DNA of 64,000 nucleotides from assembly GCF_021249345.1 (NCBI RefSeq), contig NZ_CP089588.1:2356001-2420000 (forward strand), written 5' to 3'. Shown here piece after piece: positions 24,939 through 33,015 of the stretch. The position numbers were made by a program, and so were the translations under genes. Numbering within the stretch: position 1 is the first letter of the stretch; every line of letters begins with the position of its first letter. The notes under the pieces are model-generated. The model was not told where the DNA came from. It was given only the letters and a program-made list of their open reading frames with translations, and made no database searches. The DNA is from Halobacterium wangiae (GTDB lineage Archaea; Halobacteriota; Halobacteria; Halobacteriales; Halobacteriaceae).

Positions 24939-25805
24939 CTATTCGGGGTCGCGGTCGGCGCCGCTGCCGAGTCGCATCTCGCCGGTCGCGCGGATGACGC
25001 CGTCCACTTCGGCGTCCTCGTGGATCTCGACGTCGCGGCCGGAGACGTCGCCGAGGACGACGGCGTCGTCCTCGACGGTGACGTCGCCGTCGCGGGTGGT
25101 CACGTCGCCGTGGATCTTCGTCCCGGGGCCGACGACCACCTCGTCCTGGGCGCGCAGGCTGCCGAAGATGTTGTTGTCGCGGCCGACGTCGATGGCGGTG
25201 GCGCGGATGTTGCCGTGGAGCCGGCAGTCGTCGCCGATGGTGGCGGGCGTCGAGACGCGCCAGGCGTCGTCGGAGACGCTCGCCGAGCGGGGGATGCGCA
25301 GTGGGTCGAGGTCGCCGTCCGTGGCGAGTTCGTCGACCAGCTCTTGGGCCTGCTCCTCCTCGCCGAGTCGGAGCAGGTGGGTGAGGTACATCACGAAGAA
25401 CGTGATCGTCGGCATCGGGTTGCGGATGACGATCCAGCCCGAGGCCTCGAACCCCTCCTCGATGTCCACGTCGTCGCCGATGTCCAGGTCGCCGCCGACG
25501 ACGAGGCGGCCCGTGATGTGGGCTCGCTCGCCGAGGTAGGCGTCCTGGCCCGCGAGGACGTTGCCGTCGACCTCGCACCACATGTCGAGTCGGCAGTCGG
25601 CCTCCGCCTCGATGTCGCCGTCGACGGAGACGCGTTCGCCCGCGACGACGTTCCGGCCGCGAACCCCGAGTTCCACCGCCGACTGACCGCCGACGAGTAC
25701 GTCGCCGTCGGTGACCAGGTCGTGTTCCTCGACGGTGGTACCGTCGGGGACGACGAGTTCGTCGATCGGGTTCGTGCCGAGCACACGCGCCCCGAGTTTC
25801 CGCAC
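24939..25805 (-). CDS. Bactofilin-like polymer-forming protein
   Basis: A 288-residue protein, almost entirely beta-helix repeats of hydrophobic residues every six positions (for example VVPDGTTVEEHDLVTDGDVLVG, VEVDGNVLAGQDAYLGERAHITG, HGDVTTRDGDVTVEDDAVVLG). A central, non-repeat region (residues about 130-185) contains the hydrophobic stretch MPTITFFVMYLTHLLRL. Bactofilin-like proteins form cytoskeletal filaments, and haloarchaeal relatives have been linked to cell shape. The start is GTG at 25805. Whether this protein polymerises is inference. Confidence 0.7.
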   Translation of the reverse strand: MRKLGARVLGTNPIDELVVPDGTTVEEHDLVTDGDVLVGGQSAVELGVRGRNVVAGERVSVDGDIEAEADCRLDMWCEVDGNVLAGQDAYLGERAHITGRLVVGGDLDIGDDVDIEEGFEASGWIVIRNPMPTITFFVMYLTHLLRLGEEEQAQELVDELATDGDLDPLRIPRSASVSDDAWRVSTPATIGDDCRLHGNIRATAIDVGRDNNIFGSLRAQDEVVVGPGTKIHGDVTTRDGDVTVEDDAVVLGDVSGRDVEIHEDAEVDGVIRATGEMRLGSGADRDPE

Positions 25806-25899
25806 GGCAATAAACCCCGCGAGAACGCAAGCCGGCCGTCAGACGCCGGCCCGCCCCGCGGACGGCGGACTTTTGTCCACCCGCCCGATAGCGTACGGC

Positions 25900-26097
25900 A
25901 TGACGACCCTCTCGTTCGAGGACGACGGCGTCGACGTCGTCTACGACGGAACGGAGTTCCACATGGAGAAGGAACTCATCGAGGACGCGACCCAGAAGAA
26001 CTACCACGACGTCACCGACCACGAGGTGCTCAAACTGGTCGAGAAGAACCCGTCGCTGTCGGGCGAACCGCGCCGTATCGGCGACATCGTGGACTGA
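25900..26097 (+). CDS. Small conserved acidic protein (DUF5800-like)
   Basis: A 65-residue protein, start MTTLSFEDDGVDVVYDGTEFHMEKEL, ending PSLSGEPRRIGDIVD. No transmembrane helix or cysteine. It resembles a small conserved haloarchaeal family (DUF5800-like). The acidic composition fits an ordinary cytosolic protein. Function is unknown. Confidence 0.65.
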   Translation: MTTLSFEDDGVDVVYDGTEFHMEKELIEDATQKNYHDVTDHEVLKLVEKNPSLSGEPRRIGDIVD

Positions 26098-26149
26098 CCG
26101 CGACCCACACGATGACAACGTTTACGTCCGTCGCCCGGAACGTTCCACC

Positions 26150-26287
26150 ATGAGCGCTGCCCGCGACGAGTTCGACCACCCGTCCTGGTCGACGGCACTC
26201 GCCACGTTCCTCAGCTACGGCCTCATCCTGCTGGTGATGACAGTCCTGCTGTTCCTCGTGCCCTACGGCATCTTCCGGTTCCTGTAA
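26150..26287 (+). CDS. Tiny single-helix membrane protein (45 residues)
   Basis: A 45-residue protein (MSAARDEFDHPSWSTAL...) with one transmembrane helix, LSYGLILLVMTVLLFLVPYGIF. ATG at 26150 and TAA at 26285-26287. It is preceded by GACAACGTTTACG, with a T-rich TATA-like element 26119-26124 about 28 nt upstream, supporting a leaderless start. It is too short for routine gene calling, but hydrophobicity, codon use and promoter position favour a real gene. Confidence 0.55.
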   Translation: MSAARDEFDHPSWSTALATFLSYGLILLVMTVLLFLVPYGIFRFL

Positions 26288-26396
26288 CCGCAGCTCCTCC
26301 GCGTTCGATGGGCTGGACTCGTTGGACAGTACGTCTGTGAGTACACGCCGTCGGAGCCTGAAGACATATACCGCTCCTGCAGGCATACTGACGTGA

Positions 26397-26834
26397 ATGT
26401 CGCGGCAGGCCCTCCAAGTGCTCGCTGTCACGGCCCTCCTCGCCCTCGCAGGGTGTACGACCGGCGGCCAGACGGCGACGACCACCACGACCCCATCGAG
26501 TACAACCACGGCGACGCCGACGACGGTCCAGACGACGGTTCCGCAGGCGGACCGCGTCCCGTTCTCGCTGGAGAACGAGGACGACGAGAGCCATACCGTA
26601 CACCTCGTCGTCAGTAACGGGTCAGAGGCGGTCTACAACGACACCGTCACGATAGCCCCCGGAACCCAACGACCCGTCACGAACCTCACTGGACAGGGGA
26701 CGACCTACCACGTCGTGGCGACGATGGACGGCGCCGCCTTCGAGCGGAACGTCACCCTCAAGCCGGGACTCCTGGAGAGCGGTGTCGCAGTCAACGAGTC
26801 CGGGGCGTTCGAGTACACTTACCTGGTCAACTAG
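26397..26834 (+). CDS. Small secreted lipoprotein with Thr-rich linker
   Basis: A 145-residue lipoprotein. Signal LQVLAVTALLALAGC ends in a lipobox and has no twin arginines, so Sec export is likely. A threonine-rich spacer (TTTTTPSSTTTATPTTVQTT, probably O-glycosylated) leads to a single beta-sandwich domain (VPFSLENEDDESHTVHLVVSN, TIAPGTQRPVTNLTGQ). No enzymatic motif. It is followed by a gene transcribed in the same direction. Confidence 0.75.
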   Translation: MSRQALQVLAVTALLALAGCTTGGQTATTTTTPSSTTTATPTTVQTTVPQADRVPFSLENEDDESHTVHLVVSNGSEAVYNDTVTIAPGTQRPVTNLTGQGTTYHVVATMDGAAFERNVTLKPGLLESGVAVNESGAFEYTYLVN

Positions 26835-26970
26835 CTCCCGTGTCGACCGACCGTTCTACACCGCCTACCAATTCCCGAAACTCGACTCCACCGCTACGTA
26901 CCGCCAGACGCCCCTCCCCACTCCTGGTTTGGCAGACATTAACAATCAGGAGCGCGTAGCACAACAGGTT

Positions 26971-29900
26971 GTGGCCACGGACGACACCGACCTCAGCGAC
27001 TACGGGGCGTTCCGGGACGCTCGCGGGCACGCCCACCCGGACGCGGCGGCGTACGCGGACCTCGCCGCGGAACTCCGGCGCGCCGTGGACGGCGAGGTAC
27101 GATTCGACGAGTACGCCCAGGTGCTGTACGCGACGGACGGCAGCATCTACAGCGCGCGGCCCGCGGGCGTCGTGCTCCCGAGGCACGCCGCGGACGTCCA
27201 GCGAGCAGTCCGCGTCGCCGCCGATCACGACGTGCCGGTGCTCCCGCGGGGGGCCGGGTCGTCGCTCGCCGGGCAGGCCGTCGGCGAAGGCTGCGTGGTA
27301 GTGGACACGAGCAAGTACATGGACGACGTCGTCGACGTGGACCCCGAATCGCAGCGGGCGACCGTCCAGCCCGGGGTCGTACAGGACCACCTGGACGCCC
27401 GCCTCGCCGACCACGGCCTCAAGTTCGCGCCCGACCCGGCGTCGTCGAACCGCGCGACCATCGGCGGCGGCATCGGGAACAACTCCACGGGCGCCCACTC
27501 CGTCCGCTACGGCATCACGGACGCCTACGTCGAGGAACTCGACGTGGTGCTCGCCGACGGCTCGCGCCTCCACGCCCGAGAGGTCGTCCTCGACTCGCCG
27601 GAGTGGGACGCCATCGTCGCGAAGGACGACCGCGAGGCCGACGTCTACCGGACGGTCCGCCGCCTCGTCGAGGAGAACGCCGCGGAGATAGCCGAGCGCT
27701 ACCCCGAACTGAAACGCTGCGTCTCCGGGTACAACCTCCAGAAAGTCGTCTACGAGACCGACGACGGCGAGCGGGCGATCAACCTCGCGAAACTAGTCGT
27801 CGGCGCCGAGGGGACCCTCGGAGTCGTCGTGGAAGCCACCCTCGACCTCGTCACCGTCCCGGAGGAGACGGCGGTGGCGCTGTACTGCTTCCCCGACCTC
27901 GTGAGCGCGATGGAGGCCGTCCCGGTCGCTCTCGACCACGACCCGAGCGCGGTCGAACTGATGGACGAGGAGGTGTTCCGCCTCGCGGCCGACTCCGCGG
28001 AGTACGCCGCCTACGTAGAGCCGATACCCGAGGACTGCGCCGCCGCACTGATGGTCGAGTTCGACTCGGAAGTGCAGGCCGACCTCCGGGTCGCCGTCGA
28101 CGCGACCACCCGCGAATTCGTCGACGGCGGCGCCGCCTTCGACGCGCTGGAGGCGTTCGACCCGGACGCACAGGCCGACCTGTGGAAACTCAGGAAGGCC
28201 GCCATCCCCCTGTTGATGAGCCTCGAGGGCGACCCGAAGCCGTACCCGTTCATCGAGGACGCCTCCGTCCCGCCCGCGGAACTCGCCGACTACGTCCGGG
28301 AGTTCCAGGCGGTGCTCGACGACCACGGCACGTCGGCGGCGTACTTCGCGCACGCCGGCGCCGGGACCCTCCACGTCCGCCCGATTCTGAACCTCAAGGA
28401 TGGCGACGGCGTCGAGACGATGCGCGCCATCACCGAGGACGTCACCGACCTCGTGCTCGACCACGGCGGCGCGTTCTCCGGCGAGCACGGTGACGGCCTC
28501 GCGCGCACCGAGTTCAACCCGAAGATGTACGGCCCTGACCTCTGGGCGGCGTTCAAGGACCTCAAGACGGCGTTCGACCCGGACTGGCTGTTGAACCCGG
28601 GGAAGGTCGTCTACCGCGACGAGGGCGACGTGCCCGACCCCGGGCACCTCCGCGACGGCGAACCAGCGGACGTCCGCGAACGACTCCGCTACGGGCCCGA
28701 CTACCAGTCCGTCGAGCCGCAGACGACGCTCGACTTCTCCGAGGACGGCGGGTTCGGCCACCTCGTCGAACTGTGCAACGGCTGCGGGACGTGCCGGCAG
28801 ACCGACTCGGACGTGATGTGTCCGACCTACCGCGCGTCCCGCGACGAGATCGAGACGACGCGGGGGCGCGCGAACCTCCTGCGGGCCGCCATCTCGGGGG
28901 ACCTCCCCGAGGACGAACTGTACACCGAGCGCTTCCAGGAGGAGGTGCTCGACCTCTGTGTCGGCTGCAAGGGCTGTGCGAGCGACTGTCCGACGGGCGT
29001 CGACCTCGCGAAGCTGAAGGCCGAGGCGAAACACCAGTACCACGAGCGCGAGGGTTCCGGCCTGCGCGAGCGCCTGTTCGCGGACGTCCACCGGCTCTCC
29101 GCGTGGGGGAGTCGACTCGCGCCGCTCTCGAACTGGGCGACCGACCTCCCCGGAGCGGACTGGCTCGCCGACCGGACGCTCGGCATCGCCCCAGAGCGCG
29201 ACCTCCCGACGTTCCGGGCCACGACGTTCACCGACTGGTTCGACGCCCGGGCGAGCCAGCCACCTACGGACCCCGTGGACCGCGTCCTCCTCGTCCCCGA
29301 CACGTTCACCGAGTTCACCAACCCCGAGGTCGGGAAGGCGGCGGTGCGCGTGCTGGAGGCCGCGAACGTCCACGTCGACGTGGCCGAGTCCCGACCGTCG
29401 GGCCGCCCGGCGTACTCGCTGGGCTTCCTCGACCGTGCCCGCGAGCGCGCCGGGGCCACCGTCGACGTGCTCGCTCCCGCCGTCGAATCCGGCTGGACAC
29501 CCGTGTTCGTGGAACCGGCAGATGCCGTGATGGTCCAGGACGAGTACCGGGATCTGCTCGGCGAGGCGCCAGGCGCCTCGGAATCAGCGAGCGGTGAGCG
29601 AAGCGACTCGCGAGCCGACGGGCAGACGGTCGACCGCGTCGCCGACGCCACACTCGGCGTCATGGAGTACCTCGACCGCGAACGTGTAGGCGAGCGCCTC
29701 GAGTTCGCCGCGGGCGAGGAGTCCCTCGCCTACCACGGCCACTGCAACCAGAAGGCCGTCGGGACGGACCACCACGCGGTCGGCGTGTTGCGTCGGGCGG
29801 GGTACGCCGTCGACCCCGTGGACGCGACGTGCTGCGGGATGGCCGGGAGCTTCGGCTACGAGGCCGAACACTACGACCTCTCGCAGGCCATCGCCGACGA

Positions 29901-30054
29901 CCTCGTCGAGAAGCTCGGAGCGAGCGACAGCGACACCGTCGTCGCACCGGGCACGTCCTGCCGGACGCAACTGGGGGATCGCGCGGACGCGGGCCGGCCG
30001 CACCACCCCATCGAGAAGGTAGCCGCGGCGCTGGAAGGCCGAAAGAGACCGTAG
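26971..30054 (+). CDS. FAD-linked dehydrogenase / Fe-S protein (GlcD-GlpC-type fusion)
   Basis: A 1027-residue two-part enzyme. Residues 1-620 form a PCMH-type FAD oxidoreductase like glycolate or D-lactate dehydrogenase (LPRGAGSSLAGQAVGEG, IGGGIGNNSTGAHSVRYG, VGAEGTLGVVVEATL, FSGEHGDGLARTEF). The C-terminal part carries two 4Fe-4S motifs (CNGCGTC...C and CVGCKGC...CP) and a heterodisulfide-reductase-like CCG domain (CCGMAGSFGYE). It likely oxidises a 2-hydroxyacid and passes electrons to the membrane chain. GTG at 26971 is the start. A palindromic repeat encodes an in-frame linker at residues about 865-885. Confidence 0.9.
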   Translation: MATDDTDLSDYGAFRDARGHAHPDAAAYADLAAELRRAVDGEVRFDEYAQVLYATDGSIYSARPAGVVLPRHAADVQRAVRVAADHDVPVLPRGAGSSLAGQAVGEGCVVVDTSKYMDDVVDVDPESQRATVQPGVVQDHLDARLADHGLKFAPDPASSNRATIGGGIGNNSTGAHSVRYGITDAYVEELDVVLADGSRLHAREVVLDSPEWDAIVAKDDREADVYRTVRRLVEENAAEIAERYPELKRCVSGYNLQKVVYETDDGERAINLAKLVVGAEGTLGVVVEATLDLVTVPEETAVALYCFPDLVSAMEAVPVALDHDPSAVELMDEEVFRLAADSAEYAAYVEPIPEDCAAALMVEFDSEVQADLRVAVDATTREFVDGGAAFDALEAFDPDAQADLWKLRKAAIPLLMSLEGDPKPYPFIEDASVPPAELADYVREFQAVLDDHGTSAAYFAHAGAGTLHVRPILNLKDGDGVETMRAITEDVTDLVLDHGGAFSGEHGDGLARTEFNPKMYGPDLWAAFKDLKTAFDPDWLLNPGKVVYRDEGDVPDPGHLRDGEPADVRERLRYGPDYQSVEPQTTLDFSEDGGFGHLVELCNGCGTCRQTDSDVMCPTYRASRDEIETTRGRANLLRAAISGDLPEDELYTERFQEEVLDLCVGCKGCASDCPTGVDLAKLKAEAKHQYHEREGSGLRERLFADVHRLSAWGSRLAPLSNWATDLPGADWLADRTLGIAPERDLPTFRATTFTDWFDARASQPPTDPVDRVLLVPDTFTEFTNPEVGKAAVRVLEAANVHVDVAESRPSGRPAYSLGFLDRARERAGATVDVLAPAVESGWTPVFVEPADAVMVQDEYRDLLGEAPGASESASGERSDSRADGQTVDRVADATLGVMEYLDRERVGERLEFAAGEESLAYHGHCNQKAVGTDHHAVGVLRRAGYAVDPVDATCCGMAGSFGYEAEHYDLSQAIADDLVEKLGASDSDTVVAPGTSCRTQLGDRADAGRPHHPIEKVAAALEGRKRP
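29563..29614. repeat. Palindromic repeat inserted in-frame in a coding sequence
   Basis: GAGGCGCC (29563-29570) and GGCGCCTC (29572-29579) are perfect inverted arms around one A. They are followed by AGCGAGCGGTGAGCGAAGCGAC. This reads in-frame as a 20-25-residue Ala/Ser/Gly/Arg-rich linker (APGASESASGERSDSRAD) inside the Fe-S dehydrogenase, between its Fe-S and CCG regions. It resembles palindromic sequences elsewhere in the window. Confidence 0.6.
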
Positions 30055-30065
30055 AGGTGCGGGGA

Positions 30066-31283
30066 TTACGCGAACGTCCGGGACGGCTCGGCGGTCGTCG
30101 CCTCGGAGTCCTGTTCGAGTTTGTCGCGGGCGTTCCGGAAGTCCGCCATCGTGATCTGCTTGCGGTCGTCGCGGATGGCGAACATGCCGGCCTCCGTGCA
30201 GATGGCCTTCACGTCCGCGCCCGAGAGGTCGTCGGTGTCCGCCGCGAGTTCGGCGAAGTCGACGTCGTCGGCGACGTTCATCTCGCGGGTGTGGATGCGG
30301 AAGATCTTCTCGCGGCCCTCGACGTTCGGGTTCGGCACCTCGATGAGGCGGTCGAAGCGGCCCGGGCGGAGGATGGCGCGGTCGAGCATGTCGAAGCGGT
30401 TGGTGGCGGCGATGATGCGGATGTCGCCGCGCTCGTCGAAGCCGTCCATCTCGGAGAGGAGCTGCATCATCGTGCGCTGGACCTCGGCGTCACCGCTGGT
30501 CTTCGAGTCCGTGCGCTTGGACGCGATGGCGTCGATTTCGTCGATGAAGACGACGGCCGGCTCGTGGTCGCGGGCGACCTGGAACATGTCGCGGACGAGT
30601 TTCGCGCCCTCGCCGATGAACTTGTGGACGAGTTCGCTACCGGCCATCTTGATGAACGTCGCGTCGGTCTGGGCGGCGACGGCCTTCGCCATCAGCGTCT
30701 TCCCGGTACCCGGTGGGCCGTGGAGCAGCACGCCGCTCGGCGGGTTGATACCGACAGTCTCGAACAGTTCGGGGTCGCGCATCGGGAGTTCGACCGTCTC
30801 GCGGACCTCACGGAGCTGCTCGTCGAGGCCGCCGACGTCCTCGTAGCCGACGTCGGGGGACTCCTCGACCTCCATCACGCGAGCGCGGACGTCGGCCTCG
30901 TCGTCGAGGCGTTCGACGACGGACAGCGAGTTGTTGACCGCGACGCGGGCGCCCGGCTCGAGGTCCTCCCGGAGCGAATCGGTGACCTCGGTGAGGGCTT
31001 CCTGGTTGTTGCCGTGCTGCTTGATGACGACGCCGTCGTCGTTGAGTTCCTGGACCGTGGCGACGAACAGCGGCGACTGCTTGAGCTTCTTGTTCTCGTG
31101 GGTGAGCCGTTCCAGCTTCTGCTGGTACTTGTTGTTCTCGGCGTTGGCGTCGAGGAGCCGGTCCCGCATCTCCTCGTTCTCGTCTTCGAGGTCCGAGAGC
31201 CGCTCCTCGAGCGCCTCGATCTTCTCCTGCTGCGAGGCGCTCTCCTCGTAGGGCAACTCGGCGTCCTCAACGGTCTCGGTCAT
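30066..31283 (-). CDS. pan: Proteasome-activating nucleotidase (PAN)
   Basis: A 405-residue hexameric AAA ATPase that unfolds substrates and gates the 20S proteasome. An N-terminal coiled coil (residues 15-80, EKIEALEERLSDLEDENEEMR) and OB domain precede the AAA core: Walker A GPPGTGKTLMAKAVA, Walker B VVFIDEID, sensor 1 IIAATNR, arginine fingers DRAILRPGRFDRLIEVPNP. Start MTETVEDAELPYEE at 31283; a TATA box 25 nt upstream predicts a leaderless mRNA. The C terminus ends RTFA, without the usual hydrophobic-Tyr-X motif used to open the proteasome gate. Confidence 0.95.
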   Translation of the reverse strand: MTETVEDAELPYEESASQQEKIEALEERLSDLEDENEEMRDRLLDANAENNKYQQKLERLTHENKKLKQSPLFVATVQELNDDGVVIKQHGNNQEALTEVTDSLREDLEPGARVAVNNSLSVVERLDDEADVRARVMEVEESPDVGYEDVGGLDEQLREVRETVELPMRDPELFETVGINPPSGVLLHGPPGTGKTLMAKAVAAQTDATFIKMAGSELVHKFIGEGAKLVRDMFQVARDHEPAVVFIDEIDAIASKRTDSKTSGDAEVQRTMMQLLSEMDGFDERGDIRIIAATNRFDMLDRAILRPGRFDRLIEVPNPNVEGREKIFRIHTREMNVADDVDFAELAADTDDLSGADVKAICTEAGMFAIRDDRKQITMADFRNARDKLEQDSEATTAEPSRTFA

Positions 31284-31305
31284 CACGATTCGGTAAGGCG
31301 CTGGT

Positions 31306-31382
31306 TCATAAGAGGCTTCGGGTGGTCGAACTCTCCCACCACTCGAATTACTGCAATGCATTTTCGATAGCGAAACCATTAT
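31306..31382. promoter_or_regulatory. Divergent pan / winged-helix promoter region
   Basis: A shared 124-bp divergent promoter. The minus-strand TATA element TTATGA lies at 31306-31311, about 25 nt from the pan ATG at 31283. The plus-strand TATA element (TTAT, 31379-31382) lies 27 nt before the ATG at 31408. Between them, TTTCG (31362-31366) and CGAAA (31371-31375) form an inverted repeat abutting the plus-strand BRE, a possible operator. Both transcripts are predicted leaderless. Confidence 0.55.
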
Positions 31383-31407
31383 CTAAGTGCATTCAGTAGG
31401 GGTGGGT

Positions 31408-31650
31408 ATGAGCGCCACCGCAATCGACGCCGACACGGTCGAAGCTCTCGAAGACCTGCCACCGAGCGCGAAGCTCGTCGCCAAGGTCCTGGAGTACAAC
31501 GACACCCTCACCCAGAGCCAACTCGCCGAGGAGACGCTGCTGCCGGCCCGCACCGTCCGCTACGCGCTCACCCGTCTCGAAGAGCAGGACGTCGTCGAGT
31601 CCCGCTTCTCCTTCTCGGACGCCCGCAAGCGCATCTACACGCTCGCCTGA
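31408..31650 (+). CDS. Small winged-helix DNA-binding protein
   Basis: An 80-residue protein (MSATAIDADTVEALEDLPPSAKLV) consisting of one winged helix: TQSQLAEETLLPARTVRYALTRLEEQDVV is the recognition-helix region, then a short wing SRFSFSDARKRIYTL. It has the MarR/TrmB-type topology and no effector domain. Divergent from pan across a shared promoter, it could regulate pan or itself. A 20-bp tandem duplication begins inside its last codons. Confidence 0.75.
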   Translation: MSATAIDADTVEALEDLPPSAKLVAKVLEYNDTLTQSQLAEETLLPARTVRYALTRLEEQDVVESRFSFSDARKRIYTLA

Positions 31651-31680
31651 CGACGACGCCGCTCGCCTGACGACGACGCA
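31641..31680. repeat. 20-bp tandem duplication at gene end
   Basis: GCTCGCCTGACGACGACGCC (31641-31660) is followed directly by a copy differing only in the last base (31661-31680). The first copy includes the final codons and the stop of the winged-helix gene, so the second is a duplicated gene end. Confidence 0.7.
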
Positions 31681-31794
31681 CCCGCCACGCCCGTCCCGTC
31701 TCGCTGTGTCTGTCGCCGTCCGGTGGCTCCCGCGCGTACTGTCCTCCGCCTCGACTCCTCGGAGCCGGTCTGCGGTCGCCCGAAGCGCCGAAGC

Positions 31795-31800
31795 TTTATC
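31795..31800 (+). promoter_or_regulatory. TATA box of mre11-rad50 operon
   Basis: TTTATC at 31795-31800 lies about 30 nt upstream of the mre11 ATG at 31828, giving a leader of no more than a few bases. Confidence 0.5.
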
Positions 31801-31827
31801 CGACGTACCGCTACATCTTCACAGCAA

Positions 31828-33015
31828 ATGGTTCGCGTCATCCACACGGGGGACACACATCTCGGGTACCGCCAGTACCACTCCCCCGAGCGCCGCGAGG
31901 ACTTCCTCGAGGCCTTCCGGTCGGTCGTCGACGACGCCGTCGAAGCTGACGTCGACGCCGTCGTCCACGCGGGCGACCTTTACCACGACCGGCGGCCAGG
32001 CCTCCGGGACATCCTCGGTACCATCTCCGTCCTCCGACCGCTCCGCGAGAACGACATCCCGTTCCTCGCCATCGTCGGCAACCACGAGGGGACCCGCGAC
32101 GCCCAGTGGCTCGACCTCTTCGAGACGCTGGGGCTGGCCGAACGCCTCGACGAGACCGGCCGACGGGTCGGCGACACCGTCTTCTACGGCCTCGACTACG
32201 TCCCCGAGTCCAGACGTCCGGACCTCGACTACGAGTTCGAGGAACCGGACGCCGACAACACCGCGCTCGTCTCCCACGGCCTCTTCACGCCGTTCGCACA
32301 CGCCAACTGGGACCTCGACGAGGTGCTCGACGAGTCGAACGTCGACTTCGACGCGGTGCTCCTCGGCGACAACCACGCCGCCGACACCGCGCAGGTCGAG
32401 GACACCTGGGTCACCTACTGCGGGTCCACCGAGCGCGCCAGCGCGAGCGAGCGCGACCCCCGCGGCTACAACCTCATCGAGTTCGACAGAGAGGTGACCA
32501 TCTCCCGGAAGGGCCTGGACACCCGCGACTTCGTCTTCGTGGACGTCGACCTCGGCTCCGAGGACGGCACGGCCTACGTGCGCGAACGAGTGAGAGAGCA
32601 CGACGTCGAGGACGCCGTCGTCGTAGTCACCGTGGAGGGCGACGGCGAGACGGTGACACCCGCTGAGGTCGAGCGCTTCGGCGACGAGCAGGGCGCACTG
32701 ATCACGCGCGTCAACGACCGCCGGGAGGTCGAGACGGAGACCGACGTGGAGGTGTCGTTCGCCGACCCCGACAACGCCGTCAGGGAGCGCGTCCGCGAGA
32801 TGGGGCTCAGCGAGGCGGGTCTCGACGTCGACGACGCGGTCCGCGACCTCGAACTGGCTGACTCGAACGTCCGCGACCGCGTGCGAGAGCGCGTCGAAGC
32901 GGTCCTGGACGGTGACGAGGAGGCGGCAGGGACGACCACAGACGCCGAGGAACCGGAAGTGCCCGAAGAGCCGGGCGAACAGGCGCAGGCGACGACCATG
33001 GAGGAGTTCCAGTGA
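31828..33015 (+). CDS. mre11: DNA double-strand break repair nuclease Mre11
   Basis: A 395-residue calcineurin-like phosphoesterase forming the nuclease half of the Mre11-Rad50 complex that processes DNA double-strand ends. Metal-binding motifs: TGDTHLG (D9, H11), HAGDLYHD (D50), VGNHEG (N85, H86), and later LVSHG and LLGDNH. A capping domain and a coiled-coil/acidic tail follow. The stop codon overlaps the GTG of rad50 (GTGA at 33012-33015), indicating translational coupling. Confidence 0.96.
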   Translation: MVRVIHTGDTHLGYRQYHSPERREDFLEAFRSVVDDAVEADVDAVVHAGDLYHDRRPGLRDILGTISVLRPLRENDIPFLAIVGNHEGTRDAQWLDLFETLGLAERLDETGRRVGDTVFYGLDYVPESRRPDLDYEFEEPDADNTALVSHGLFTPFAHANWDLDEVLDESNVDFDAVLLGDNHAADTAQVEDTWVTYCGSTERASASERDPRGYNLIEFDREVTISRKGLDTRDFVFVDVDLGSEDGTAYVRERVREHDVEDAVVVVTVEGDGETVTPAEVERFGDEQGALITRVNDRREVETETDVEVSFADPDNAVRERVREMGLSEAGLDVDDAVRDLELADSNVRDRVRERVEAVLDGDEEAAGTTTDAEEPEVPEEPGEQAQATTMEEFQ

